A DNA stretch of 45,851 bases from Acidobacteriota bacterium (GTDB lineage Bacteria; Acidobacteriota; Aminicenantia; Aminicenantales; Aminicenantaceae). The notes under the pieces were generated by a model that was given only the letters and a program-made list of their open reading frames with translations, had not been told where the DNA came from and searched no databases. Location of the stretch: positions 1-45,851 of the forward strand of contig JAHIPL010000037.1 of assembly GCA_018894615.1 (NCBI GenBank), written 5' to 3'. Every line of letters starts with the position of its first letter. Position 1 is the first letter of the stretch. The position numbers and the translations under genes are program-made. Positions 26,153 through 32,639 of this stretch are shown piece by piece.

Positions 26153-26436
26153 TCTTTCTGCCGTGGATGGCTGTTCTCCGTTGTTTTGGCGGCTGTTTTA
26201 TCCTCACTTTTAGCTGGGACAGGCGCCTTCTTCTGGTCCGGTGTTTCGGGTTTGCCTTTTTTGGGGTAATCCGTGATATACCAGCCTGTTCCTTTGAACT
26301 GAATGGCGGGAGATGAGACGAGCTTGTGGACCTCCCCTCCGCACGTGATGCATTTTTTTATAGGAGCCTCGTTCAGCTTCTGAAGCACTTCAAAAACGGC
26401 TTTGCATTCGGAACATTTATATTCATACAACGGCAT
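26149..26436 (-). CDS. FmdB-family zinc-ribbon protein
   Basis: A 95-residue small protein beginning MPLYEYKCSECKAVFEV with Cys8/Cys11 and Cys29/Cys32 forming a zinc ribbon, and SSPAIQFKGTGWYITDY, the hallmark end of the FmdB family. The last 30 residues are a Lys/Pro/Ala-rich tail. The family is named for a regulator of formamidase/amidase genes but most members have no known role. AGGAG precedes the ATG. It is first in the operon that continues into waaF, gmhB and rel. Confidence 0.88.
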   Translation of the reverse strand: MPLYEYKCSECKAVFEVLQKLNEAPIKKCITCGGEVHKLVSSPAIQFKGTGWYITDYPKKGKPETPDQKKAPVPAKSEDKTAAKTTENSHPRQKE

Positions 26437-26464
26437 TTAATCACTCCTGATGGATGAAAAATGT

Positions 26465-26493
26465 ATTATAGCAGATTCATCCCCTCGAATCCA
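26465..26493 (-). promoter_or_regulatory. extended -10 promoter of the fmdB-waaF-gmhB-rel operon
   Basis: On the minus strand TGGATT (26488-26493), a 17-base spacer ending in TGC, and a perfect TATAAT (26465-26470). The transcript would begin about 22 bases before the fmdB start codon. The -35 is weak, but the extended -10 is good. Confidence 0.55.
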
Positions 26494-26694
26494 GCATATC
26501 TAGTTTGTTATGTATACCTTGGTTAGCCGGGTCCCGCCCCGCCGCCCATGATGTTGCCGCTCGGTTGACGCCAGCACCAGGATGCCCCATCTTTTTTTAA
26601 CAGCACGGCTCCTTGAGGCTAACCTTTGCCGGCGCGGGTTTGCTCCCGGAAAAACAGGGAGCATGAAGGGAGAAGAATTCAATTGTGGAAACGG
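26494..26694. other. non-coding stretch with inverted repeats, possible structured RNA
   Basis: GGTTAGCC (26521-26528) and GGCTAACC (26617-26624) are perfect 8-base complements 88 bases apart and could close a long G+C-rich structure. A second hairpin, TGCTCCC/GGGAGCA with a 9-base loop, lies at 26641-26663, just downstream of the small membrane-protein gene on the minus strand; it has no T-run. I could not match the region to tmRNA, SRP RNA, RNase P or 6S RNA. A 60-codon open frame on the minus strand crosses it but has no supporting features. Confidence 0.35.
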
Positions 26695-26829
26695 TCAGTC
26701 CGTCTCTTCCTGCTCATCCTGGAATTTAGGAATCATGGAAATCACTTTTTCTTGCCCGAGATAAAACCCTAGAAAAAAGGCGGAGGAGAAGACCGCGATC
26801 GTCAGCATGGATTTTATAATATCCTTCAT
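26695..26829 (-). CDS. predicted 44-residue single-span membrane protein
   Basis: Reads MKDIIKSMLTIAVFSSAFFL, then GFYLGQEKVISMIPKFQDEQ and ends EETD. One hydrophobic segment (about residues 8-25) is followed by an acidic tail. GGAAGG lies six bases before the ATG. It is too short for homology calls by eye, and coding is inferred from the Shine-Dalgarno, the clean membrane segment and the lack of rare interruptions. It lies divergent to the membrane protein at 27002. Confidence 0.5.
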   Translation of the reverse strand: MKDIIKSMLTIAVFSSAFFLGFYLGQEKVISMIPKFQDEQEETD

Positions 26830-26928
26830 GTCAACCTTCCGCTGTTCATTCTAGGATAATACGGAAAAAATGTAAAGGATTGACTGCAGGAACCTGTCCT
26901 CCCGCCTTTAATTGTTCATCGGCAGTCG

Positions 26929-26957
26929 TTGACTATTCAGATGGCTCCATATATAAT
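26929..26957 (+). promoter_or_regulatory. strong sigma-70-type promoter upstream of the octapeptide membrane protein
   Basis: TTGACT (26929-26934), 17-base spacer, perfect TATAAT (26952-26957). Predicted start near 26964, about 38 bases before the ATG at 27002. It is the closest-to-consensus promoter seen in the window and probably drives the lolB-like/ispE run. Confidence 0.75.
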
Positions 26958-27001
26958 ACATTTTAATCAAATTAGAGAGAAACCACGGGAAGACGTATCA
27001 A

Positions 27002-27313
27002 ATGAATTTAGGCGCCTATGGAATTCTAGTCGTTTTTGCGGCATTCATCATTCTTCTTTTTCTCAATCCGAACCTGTCCTGTTTCGGGAAAAAAATACGT
27101 TCTCCTCTTTATACGCGGATCGGAAGGAAAAAAACGACCTCCAAAAAAATTGTAACCGAAGATTACGGATTCAAGCTGGTAGAAAATGATGGAAGAGAAA
27201 CCTCCCGCCCAAAAGCATCCGCGACCGTTTCAGCGGGCACTGAGACGAACGCGCAAACATCCCGGAAGAAACCACTGAAAACCGAAGACTACGGTTTTAA
27301 GCTGGATGAGTGA
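27002..27313 (+). CDS. small membrane protein with a duplicated TEDYGFKL octapeptide
   Basis: A 103-residue protein of unknown family. Residues about 5-24 form one membrane helix (ILVVFAAFIILLFLNP), followed by a basic region and a low-complexity Thr/Ser/Ala linker. The octapeptide TEDYGFKL occurs at 52-59 and again at 94-101, just before the C-terminus. The DNA of the two copies differs only at synonymous third positions, which suggests the peptide is kept by selection. It overlaps the LolB-like gene by 8 bases, so it probably acts in or near the envelope. I cannot assign a function. Confidence 0.65.
   Translation: MNLGAYGILVVFAAFIILLFLNPNLSCFGKKIRSPLYTRIGRKKTTSKKIVTEDYGFKLVENDGRETSRPKASATVSAGTETNAQTSRKKPLKTEDYGFKLDE
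27155..27304 (+). repeat. two copies of the TEDYGFKL-coding repeat
   Basis: Copies at 27155-27178 and 27281-27304 are 24 bases each. They differ at three third-codon positions (GAT/GAC, GGA/GGT, TTC/TTT) and nowhere else. Confidence 0.8.
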
Positions 27314-28025
27314 ATCACGTTCCCGGCTGCGTCCGAGCGTGAAGCGTTGGGGTTTTCTGTCCCTTGCCCTGCTGATAAGCCTGATCCCTCTTTTTCACTG
27401 TGTTCCGCCGCCGACGCTGACAAGCGTGCCCGCAACGATCGAGACGGTTCAGGGTTATGCCTCGTTGAAAACCATCACGGGAGAGGGCTCGGCCCGATCG
27501 CGGTTTTCCTTTGTCTTCAATCCTCCGGACAAAGCGTGGATTGAAGTCACCGATATTCTTCAAAGGACGCTTTTTCGAGTCCATATGGCAGAGGGGAAAT
27601 CGTTTCTGCTCATTCCCTCCAAAAAGGTGTTCTGGAAAGGACGGGAAGACGAGATCATGAACCACCTCTTTGGATTTCCCCTGAGGCTGGAGGAAATGAC
27701 GGCCCTGATATGCGGGCGGTGGGACACGCGAGGCCTGTTCCTGACGGAAGCGGACGGGGAGTGGCGCTTGAATGAGGACGCATCCGGAAGGATTGTGTCC
27801 GGAGAGAGAAACAACCTGTCCTTCGAGGTTCAGGAATTTATTGAAAAATCTCCTGTCGCCCGAGTGTTTGTGTTCTCTTCATCGGGAGCGTGGGGACGGG
27901 TGAAAATCCTCCGAATCGATATCAATGCACCCCTAAAGCCCGACCTGTTTTCTTCCGCCTTCCTCTCAGCCTTCACGGAACTGAGCTGGGAACAAATCCT
28001 GGAGCTTCTGAACAGTGATCGTTAG
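27306..28025 (+). CDS. LolB-like/DUF4292-type envelope protein
   Basis: A 239-residue exported protein whose body resembles the LolB/DUF4292 fold: a KTITGEGSARSRFSF opening strand, FNPPDKAWIEVTDILQRTLF, LLIPSKKVFWKG, and NHLFGFPLRLEEMTALICGRW. LolB receives lipoproteins from LolA and inserts them into the outer membrane. The gene directly precedes ispE, as lolB does in gammaproteobacteria, which supports the call. The signal sequence ends in PLFHC, so the expected lipidation Cys32 has His at -1, which is atypical of a lipobox. It overlaps both neighbours by 8-11 bases. Confidence 0.7.
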   Translation: MSESRSRLRPSVKRWGFLSLALLISLIPLFHCVPPPTLTSVPATIETVQGYASLKTITGEGSARSRFSFVFNPPDKAWIEVTDILQRTLFRVHMAEGKSFLLIPSKKVFWKGREDEIMNHLFGFPLRLEEMTALICGRWDTRGLFLTEADGEWRLNEDASGRIVSGERNNLSFEVQEFIEKSPVARVFVFSSSGAWGRVKILRIDINAPLKPDLFSSAFLSAFTELSWEQILELLNSDR

Positions 28026-28875
28026 GTCCTACGCAAAGATCAACCTCGGGATCGAGATCCTGGGCAAAAGACCGGATGGCTATCATGAGCTGCGGACGCT
28101 TTACCAGAGCATCAGCCTCCATGATATCATTGATTTCAGGGCGGCGGAGGACGGGACGATCCGCCTTTCGGGTGATTGGGACGAGATTGCTTGGGATCAG
28201 ACCAACCTGATCTACCGTGCCGCCCTCCTCCTGCAGAAAGAAAGCGGGAAAAAGAGAGGAGTGCACATCCGCGTCAACAAAAGAATTCCGCCGGGGAGAG
28301 GATTGGGAGGAGGAAGCAGCAATGCGGCCACGACTCTCCATGTCCTCAACAGGATCTGGGATCTCGGGCTGCCGCAGGACCGGTTGCACGAGCTTGGCGC
28401 GGGACTGGGAGCGGATGTTCCTTATTTTCTGGAAGGAGGATTATGTCTTGGTCTGGAAAAAGGCGATTCTCTCTCTTCTCTTCCGGATAGGCGCCCGTTT
28501 TTCTGTCTCCTCGTCTGGCCGAAATTTTCCATTTCGACGGCAAGTATTTACGAGGCCTTCATCTTGACTTCCCCTCCTAAAGAGAGTAAAATTACCGGGT
28601 TTTTAGAGTGTGGTGATTTTTCGCTGCTCAAGAATGATTTAGAAAAGACGGTATTTCGTTTATATCCTCAGCTTAAAAGCATAAAGAGACAATTATCGGA
28701 TTCAGAAGCCGTTGTAACTCTTGTCAGCGGGTCGGGTTCAACCGTTTTCGGCGTTTATCCCGAGAGAGAGAAGGCGAGAGAAACCCTTAGAGGATTAGGC
28801 GGTGAAAACACGGCACTGATTGTCGAAACGGTTTCGCGAGGCGACTACCGAAAAAGTTTGAGTAATGGGGTGTAG
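28015..28875 (+). CDS. ispE: 4-diphosphocytidyl-2-C-methyl-D-erythritol kinase
   Basis: GHMP kinase of the MEP isoprenoid pathway that phosphorylates CDP-methylerythritol. The 286-residue protein has the N-terminal SYAKINLGIEILGKRPDGYHEL motif, the ATP-binding PPGRGLGGGSSNAATTL loop, the active-site Asp in GADVPYFL, and VSGSGSTVFG near the end. It starts with GTG inside the end of the LolB-like gene. The last four codons and the TAG stop lie inside the tRNA-Gln gene, a ten-base overlap. ispD and ispF of the same pathway are at 36418-37570. Confidence 0.96.
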   Translation: MIVRSYAKINLGIEILGKRPDGYHELRTLYQSISLHDIIDFRAAEDGTIRLSGDWDEIAWDQTNLIYRAALLLQKESGKKRGVHIRVNKRIPPGRGLGGGSSNAATTLHVLNRIWDLGLPQDRLHELGAGLGADVPYFLEGGLCLGLEKGDSLSSLPDRRPFFCLLVWPKFSISTASIYEAFILTSPPKESKITGFLECGDFSLLKNDLEKTVFRLYPQLKSIKRQLSDSEAVVTLVSGSGSTVFGVYPEREKARETLRGLGGENTALIVETVSRGDYRKSLSNGV

Positions 28876-28940
28876 CCAAGCGGAAAGGCAGCGGACTTTG
28901 GATCCGCTATTCGGAGGTTCGAATCCTCCCACCCCAGCCA
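28866..28940 (+). tRNA. tRNA-Gln (anticodon TTG), with encoded CCA
   Basis: Cloverleaf read by eye: acceptor stem TGGGGTG (28866-28872) pairs with CACCCCA (28930-28936), discriminator G, then CCA (28938-28940). The D-loop has AAGCGGAAAGGC, the anticodon loop reads CTTTGGA with TTG anticodon between GGA-type stem arms (GCGGA/TCCGC), and the T arm is GGAGGTTCGAATCCTCC. It overlaps the ispE stop codon and lies 47 bases before prs, so it is probably processed from the ispE-prs transcript. Confidence 0.95.
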
Positions 28941-28987
28941 GCTTAAGCCGGTGGTGAGAAAAAGGAAAAGATAATAAAGGAGATGGA

Positions 28988-29926
28988 GTGAAAGACAAAA
29001 CCTCACTCAAGGTGTTTTCCGGCTCATCCAACCGGGCGCTGGCGGAAGAAATTGTCGATTATCTTGGTTTGTCCCTGGGGGCATGCAACCTGGATCGGTT
29101 CAGCGACGGGGAGATTCACTTTTATATCGATGAAAATGTCCGGGGAGAGGATGTTTTTGTTGTCCAGTCCGGGTCGACCGATGCCAATTATCACATGATG
29201 GAGTTGTTTTTAATGCTGGATGCTTTCAAGAGGGCTTCGGCGGAACACATCACGGCCGTCATTCCGTACTACAGCTATGCGCGGCAGGACTGGAAAGACC
29301 GTCCCCGCGTTCCCATCTCCGCCCGCTTGATGGCCGACCTGCTGGAAGCGGCCGGAGCCAACAGGGTGCTGACCATGGACCTTCACTCGCCTCAGATTCA
29401 GGGCTTTTTTTCATTTCCGGTCGACAATCTTGTTGCTTCGCCCGTGCTCGCCGGGTATGTTCAGAAGCTGAAGCTCAAGCGCCTGACGGTTGTTTCTCCT
29501 GATGCGGGCGGTGTCGGCAGGGCCAAATGGTTCGCCCGCCGAATGGATGCAGAACTGGCCATCATCGACAAAAGACGTCCGACCCCGAATGTCGCTCGGG
29601 TTTTCAACGTGATTGGAAATGTTTCGGACAGGGATGTGGTCATACTGGATGACATGGTGGACACGGGCGGCACTCTCGTCCAGAGTGTAGAAGCGCTGAA
29701 AAAAAAGGGCGCCAAAAGAATTTTTGCCGCCTGCACACACGGCCTCCTCTCCGGAGAGGCGGTGAGCAAAATTCAGAAATCATCGCTTGAGGCGTTGATC
29801 ATCACCAATACCATTCCCCAGGAAAAACAGCTGGAAAAAATCGTCGTTCTCTCCGTAGCGGAACTGTTCGGCGAAGCGATAAAACGAATCAACCAGGGGA
29901 GCTCGGTGAGTTCTTTGTTTGAATAA
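28988..29926 (+). CDS. prs: ribose-phosphate pyrophosphokinase
   Basis: Makes PRPP from ribose-5-phosphate and ATP, feeding nucleotide, histidine and NAD synthesis. The 312-residue protein matches the family throughout: FSGSSNRALAEEI, NVRGEDVFVVQSG, YYSYARQDWKDRPRVPISA, TMDLHSPQIQGFF and the PRPP-binding loop VVILDDMVDTGGTL. The start is GTG at 28988 with AAGGAG six bases upstream; no in-frame ATG gives the expected N-terminus. rplY follows after 13 bases. Confidence 0.96.
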   Translation: MKDKTSLKVFSGSSNRALAEEIVDYLGLSLGACNLDRFSDGEIHFYIDENVRGEDVFVVQSGSTDANYHMMELFLMLDAFKRASAEHITAVIPYYSYARQDWKDRPRVPISARLMADLLEAAGANRVLTMDLHSPQIQGFFSFPVDNLVASPVLAGYVQKLKLKRLTVVSPDAGGVGRAKWFARRMDAELAIIDKRRPTPNVARVFNVIGNVSDRDVVILDDMVDTGGTLVQSVEALKKKGAKRIFAACTHGLLSGEAVSKIQKSSLEALIITNTIPQEKQLEKIVVLSVAELFGEAIKRINQGSSVSSLFE

Positions 29927-29939
29927 GGAGGCGATCGTT

Positions 29940-30590
29940 ATGGATAACACCGTCAAATGTGAAAAAAGAGATCAATTCGGAAAAAACGCGGCCAGGCGCC
30001 TGAGGCGTGAACACAAGGTGCCAGCCGTCTTGTACGGAGCCAACATTGACAGCGTTCCCCTCACGCTGGAAAAAAAAGATATTTTCAGTATCCTGAAATC
30101 GGAATCGGGAGAAAACACCCTTTTCAGCCTTCAGTACGGATCCGAGACCTCGAATGCGATGATCAAGATGCTGCAAAAAGACCCTGTTTCGGATCAGTTG
30201 ATCCATGTAGACCTGATCCAGATCGTCATGGATGAGGAAATCAAGGTCGACGTTCCCCTTGAGCTGGTCGGGACCGCGGTCGGGGTTAAATCGGAGGGCG
30301 GTTTTATCGATTTCATTACCCGTGAGGTGGAAATCGAATGTCTGCCGAACAACATCCCCGACAGCATCGCTGTGGATATCAGCGCCCTTCACCTCAATCA
30401 GTCGCTGAAAATCGAAGACTTGCCTCCCATGGAAGGAATCCGATATATCACCGACTCGGATCAGGTCATCGTTCTGGTTCAGGCGCCGACGGCCGAGAAG
30501 GTCGAGGTGGAAGAAGAAGGCGAAGAGGACGAGGCCATTGAGGGCGAGGAAGGGGCCAAGGCATCCGAAAAAGAGGATGAAAAGGACTAG
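29940..30590 (+). CDS. rplY: 50S ribosomal protein L25, two-domain (CTC/TL5) form
   Basis: 5S-rRNA-binding ribosomal protein with the general-stress CTC extension. The 216-residue protein starts MDNTVKCEKRDQFGKNAARR, has VPAVLYGANIDSVPLTLEKKD in the L25 domain, and ISALHLNQSLKIEDL in the C-terminal beta domain. The last about 35 residues are almost all Glu, Asp, Lys and Ala. The ATG at 29940 is preceded by AAGGAGG at eight bases, which decides the start over an earlier in-frame ATG at 29919 inside prs. Confidence 0.94.
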   Translation: MDNTVKCEKRDQFGKNAARRLRREHKVPAVLYGANIDSVPLTLEKKDIFSILKSESGENTLFSLQYGSETSNAMIKMLQKDPVSDQLIHVDLIQIVMDEEIKVDVPLELVGTAVGVKSEGGFIDFITREVEIECLPNNIPDSIAVDISALHLNQSLKIEDLPPMEGIRYITDSDQVIVLVQAPTAEKVEVEEEGEEDEAIEGEEGAKASEKEDEKD

Positions 30591-30593
30591 AGC

Positions 30594-31169
30594 GTGTGGG
30601 CCGTTGTGGGGCTGGGAAACCCCGGGAAGAAATACCGGGCGACCCGGCACAATGCCGGCTTTTTGTTTGTCAGCCACCTGGCTGGAATTCACGGGATGCG
30701 ATTGAGAAAGAGGGCGCATTTGTCCCGGACTCAAACCGTCGAGGCGGAGGGAGAAAAAATCCTTCTGGCGCAGCCGCAGACCTACATGAACCGCAGCGGC
30801 CTGGCGGTGAAACGGATGGTGGAAAACGGCGGCATTTCACCGGAACGGATGATCGTCGTTTATGATGACCTCGATCTTCCCATCGGAGAAATCAGGATCA
30901 GGAAAGAAGGAAGCGCCGGGACTCACCGCGGCGTGATGTCCATCGTGCAGGCCCTCGAATCGAGGCGTTTCCCCCGCATTCGAATCGGCATCGGATTCAT
31001 GGGTTCCGGTTGGGATGCGGCCGAATTTGTTCTTTCCGAATTCAGAGAGGATGAAAAAAAAGGCCTCAAGAAGGCCCTGGAGGAAGCGGCGGATGCGCTG
31101 TGTATCATTCTTCGGGGGAGGATCGATGAGGCCATGAACAGGTATAATCAAAAGATCAGCTTGAATTGA
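30594..31169 (+). CDS. pth: peptidyl-tRNA hydrolase
   Basis: Releases tRNA from peptidyl-tRNA dropped by ribosomes. The 191-residue protein shows VVGLGNPGKKYRATRHNAGF with the catalytic His (in RHNAG), QPQTYMNRSG and YDDLDLP. The usual GGHNG motif is replaced by AGTHRGV, so the Asn corresponding to E. coli Asn114 is Arg here. It starts at GTG 30594, three bases after rplY. Together with rplY and prs it follows a gene order known from gammaproteobacteria. Confidence 0.95.
   Translation: MWAVVGLGNPGKKYRATRHNAGFLFVSHLAGIHGMRLRKRAHLSRTQTVEAEGEKILLAQPQTYMNRSGLAVKRMVENGGISPERMIVVYDDLDLPIGEIRIRKEGSAGTHRGVMSIVQALESRRFPRIRIGIGFMGSGWDAAEFVLSEFREDEKKGLKKALEEAADALCIILRGRIDEAMNRYNQKISLN
31143..31148 (+). 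promoter_or_regulatory. candidate -10 box of an rpsF promoter inside the pth end
   Basis: A perfect TATAAT lies in the last codons of pth. No good -35 is seen at 16-18 bases upstream. A transcript from here would begin near 31155 and carry the leader hairpin at 31175-31206. Confidence 0.3.
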
Positions 31170-31174
31170 TATCA

Positions 31175-31206
31175 AGCTCCTTGTTCCTTCCGAAAGAGAA
31201 GGAGCT
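31175..31206 (+). promoter_or_regulatory. leader hairpin of rpsF-rpsR-rplI, possible S6:S18 binding site
   Basis: AGCTCCTT (31175-31182) and AAGGAGCT (31199-31206) form a perfect 8-base stem; the 16-base loop contains CCTTCCGAAAG. It lies 22 bases before the rpsF start codon and its 3' arm contains an AAGGAG that is not the working ribosome-binding site (AAAAGGAGG lies at about 31216-31224). The S6:S18 complex is known to repress its operon by binding a leader hairpin with an exposed CCG; matching that motif here is inference. Confidence 0.45.
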
Positions 31207-31228
31207 ATAAATCCAAAAGGAGGTAAGC

Positions 31229-31678
31229 ATGAGAGCTTACGAAACAGCATTTCTGATTGCCCCAACGCTTCCCGATGAAGAGCTGGAAGCGCTGATTCAA
31301 TCGATGGCGGAAGTTGTCGAGAAGAACGCGGGAAAGATGGACAACCTCGACAAGTGGGGGAAAAGACGTCTTGCCTATCCCATTAAAAAATTTGGAGAGG
31401 CTTATTATGTCTTTTTTCTTTACCACTCGGAGCCTGTCGTTCCTTCCGAACTGGACAGGCATTTCAAGCAGACGGAATCCGTGATCCGGCACATGACCTT
31501 TGTCCTGGATGAAAGAGACAATGTGCGCCTGAAGAAAAAGGGCACGGGTAAAAAGACGAGGCGCCCCCGGCAGGAAGAGCGAAACGAAAGCCCCCGGCAG
31601 GAAGAGCGGGCGGAAAAACCCCTCTTGCCATCGGAAAATTCCGAACCTGCAGAGACATCAACAGACGAGGAGAATTGA
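31229..31678 (+). CDS. rpsF: 30S ribosomal protein S6
   Basis: Platform protein of the small subunit that pairs with S18. The 149-residue protein has the S6 core (MRAYETAFLIAPTLPDEELE, WGKRRLAYPIKKFGEAYYVF, ESVIRHMTFVLDE) to about residue 100. After it comes a 48-residue hydrophilic tail with two copies of PRQEER followed by an acidic end. A strong AAAAGGAGG ribosome-binding site precedes the ATG. No ssb gene lies between rpsF and rpsR, unlike in many bacteria. Confidence 0.96.
   Translation: MRAYETAFLIAPTLPDEELEALIQSMAEVVEKNAGKMDNLDKWGKRRLAYPIKKFGEAYYVFFLYHSEPVVPSELDRHFKQTESVIRHMTFVLDERDNVRLKKKGTGKKTRRPRQEERNESPRQEERAEKPLLPSENSEPAETSTDEEN
31563..31608 (+). repeat. 19-base direct repeat in the rpsF tail
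   Basis: GCCCCCGGCAGGAAGAGCG occurs at 31563-31581 and 31590-31608. The 27-base offset is nine codons, so the S6 tail seems to have grown by an in-frame tandem duplication, giving two PRQEER peptides. Confidence 0.85.
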
Positions 31679-31681
31679 GTC

Positions 31682-31936
31682 ATGTCCAGAGAAAGAAGAG
31701 AAAGACCCCCCTACAGAAAATTTTTCCCCCCAAAAAGGAAAGTCTGCCGGTTTTGTGAAAAGAGCCTCAGGGATATCGATTATAAGGACGTTGATGTTTT
31801 GAGGCGTTATGTCCCTGAAAGAGGGAAGATTTCACCGAGGCGGATCACCGGAACGTGCGCCTATCATCAGAGACAGCTGTCCCGGGCCATCAAGCGGGCC
31901 CGTCTCCTGGCGCTTCTGCCCTATGTCGAAGATTGA
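31682..31936 (+). CDS. rpsR: 30S ribosomal protein S18
   Basis: Small-subunit protein that binds next to S6. The 84-residue sequence has [21 protein letters not shown], then [33 protein letters not shown] split across the conserved core, as in the family. CRFCEK and CAYH could hold zinc, as in the Cys-rich form of S18. It follows rpsF after three bases. Confidence 0.96.
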   Translation: MSRERRERPPYRKFFPPKRKVCRFCEKSLRDIDYKDVDVLRRYVPERGKISPRRITGTCAYHQRQLSRAIKRARLLALLPYVED

Positions 31937-31963
31937 TCGCACACAAAACACGTTGGAGGAACG

Positions 31964-32566
31964 ATGAAAATCATCCTGAAAGAAAACATAGAAAATCTGG
32001 GGAAAAGAGGCGATATCGTCAATGTCGCCGCCGGATACGGACGTAATTATCTGCTTCCCAAAAAACTTGCTATTCAGGTCACGCCGTCCAATCTCAAGAT
32101 GATTGAGTTGGAGCAGAAGGCCCTTCGGAAAAAACTTGAAAAGGAGATGGCCTCCTACAATGAGATCATCGGCCGGATGAACGGGGTCACGTTGACCTTT
32201 AAAAGAAAGGTGGCCGAGAAGGACACACTGTTCGGATCCGTGAGCGTGGCCGATATCCGGGAGGCTCTGATGGAAGCCGGATTCGAGATTGAAAAGAAAA
32301 AAATTCTTCTTTTGGAACCCATCAAAACGATCGGAGAATTCACCGTCCCGGTCAAGGTTTTTCACGATGACAAAGCGGAAGTGAAAATCATTGTCTTGCA
32401 GGAAGGGGCGGAGAAAAAAGCGAAGGCGAAAGAACCCTCGATCGAGGCCGGCGCCGAAGAGGATCCCGCTCCGGAAGATGTGAGGCCTGACGACCAGGTA
32501 AAGACCGAACCGGAAAAAAAGGAAAAAGAGGCCGAGGAACCGGAGGATGCTGAAAAAAAAGACTGA
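31964..32566 (+). CDS. rplI: 50S ribosomal protein L9 with charged tail
   Basis: Large-subunit protein with N- and C-terminal RNA-binding domains joined by a long helix. The 200-residue protein begins MKIILKENIENLGKRGDIVN with VAAGYGRNYLLPKKLA, the L9 signature; the connecting helix and the second domain (LFGSVSVADIREAL) follow. The last about 50 residues are Glu/Lys/Pro-rich and absent from the standard 148-150-residue L9. TTGGAGGAACG precedes the ATG. Confidence 0.96.
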   Translation: MKIILKENIENLGKRGDIVNVAAGYGRNYLLPKKLAIQVTPSNLKMIELEQKALRKKLEKEMASYNEIIGRMNGVTLTFKRKVAEKDTLFGSVSVADIREALMEAGFEIEKKKILLLEPIKTIGEFTVPVKVFHDDKAEVKIIVLQEGAEKKAKAKEPSIEAGAEEDPAPEDVRPDDQVKTEPEKKEKEAEEPEDAEKKD

Positions 32567-32639
32567 AGACACAGAATCCTGGCAATGAGGCCGGTTATTT
32601 TGATAAACTGATGCCGGGAACAACGAGAAAGGAGGGACG

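Noticed and set aside
26500-26682. A 60-codon minus-strand open frame in the fmdB upstream region
   Set aside because: No ribosome-binding site, no domain, and it crosses inverted repeats that suggest RNA structure. A short GAGCCGTG match to group II intron domain V did not extend into the full domain.
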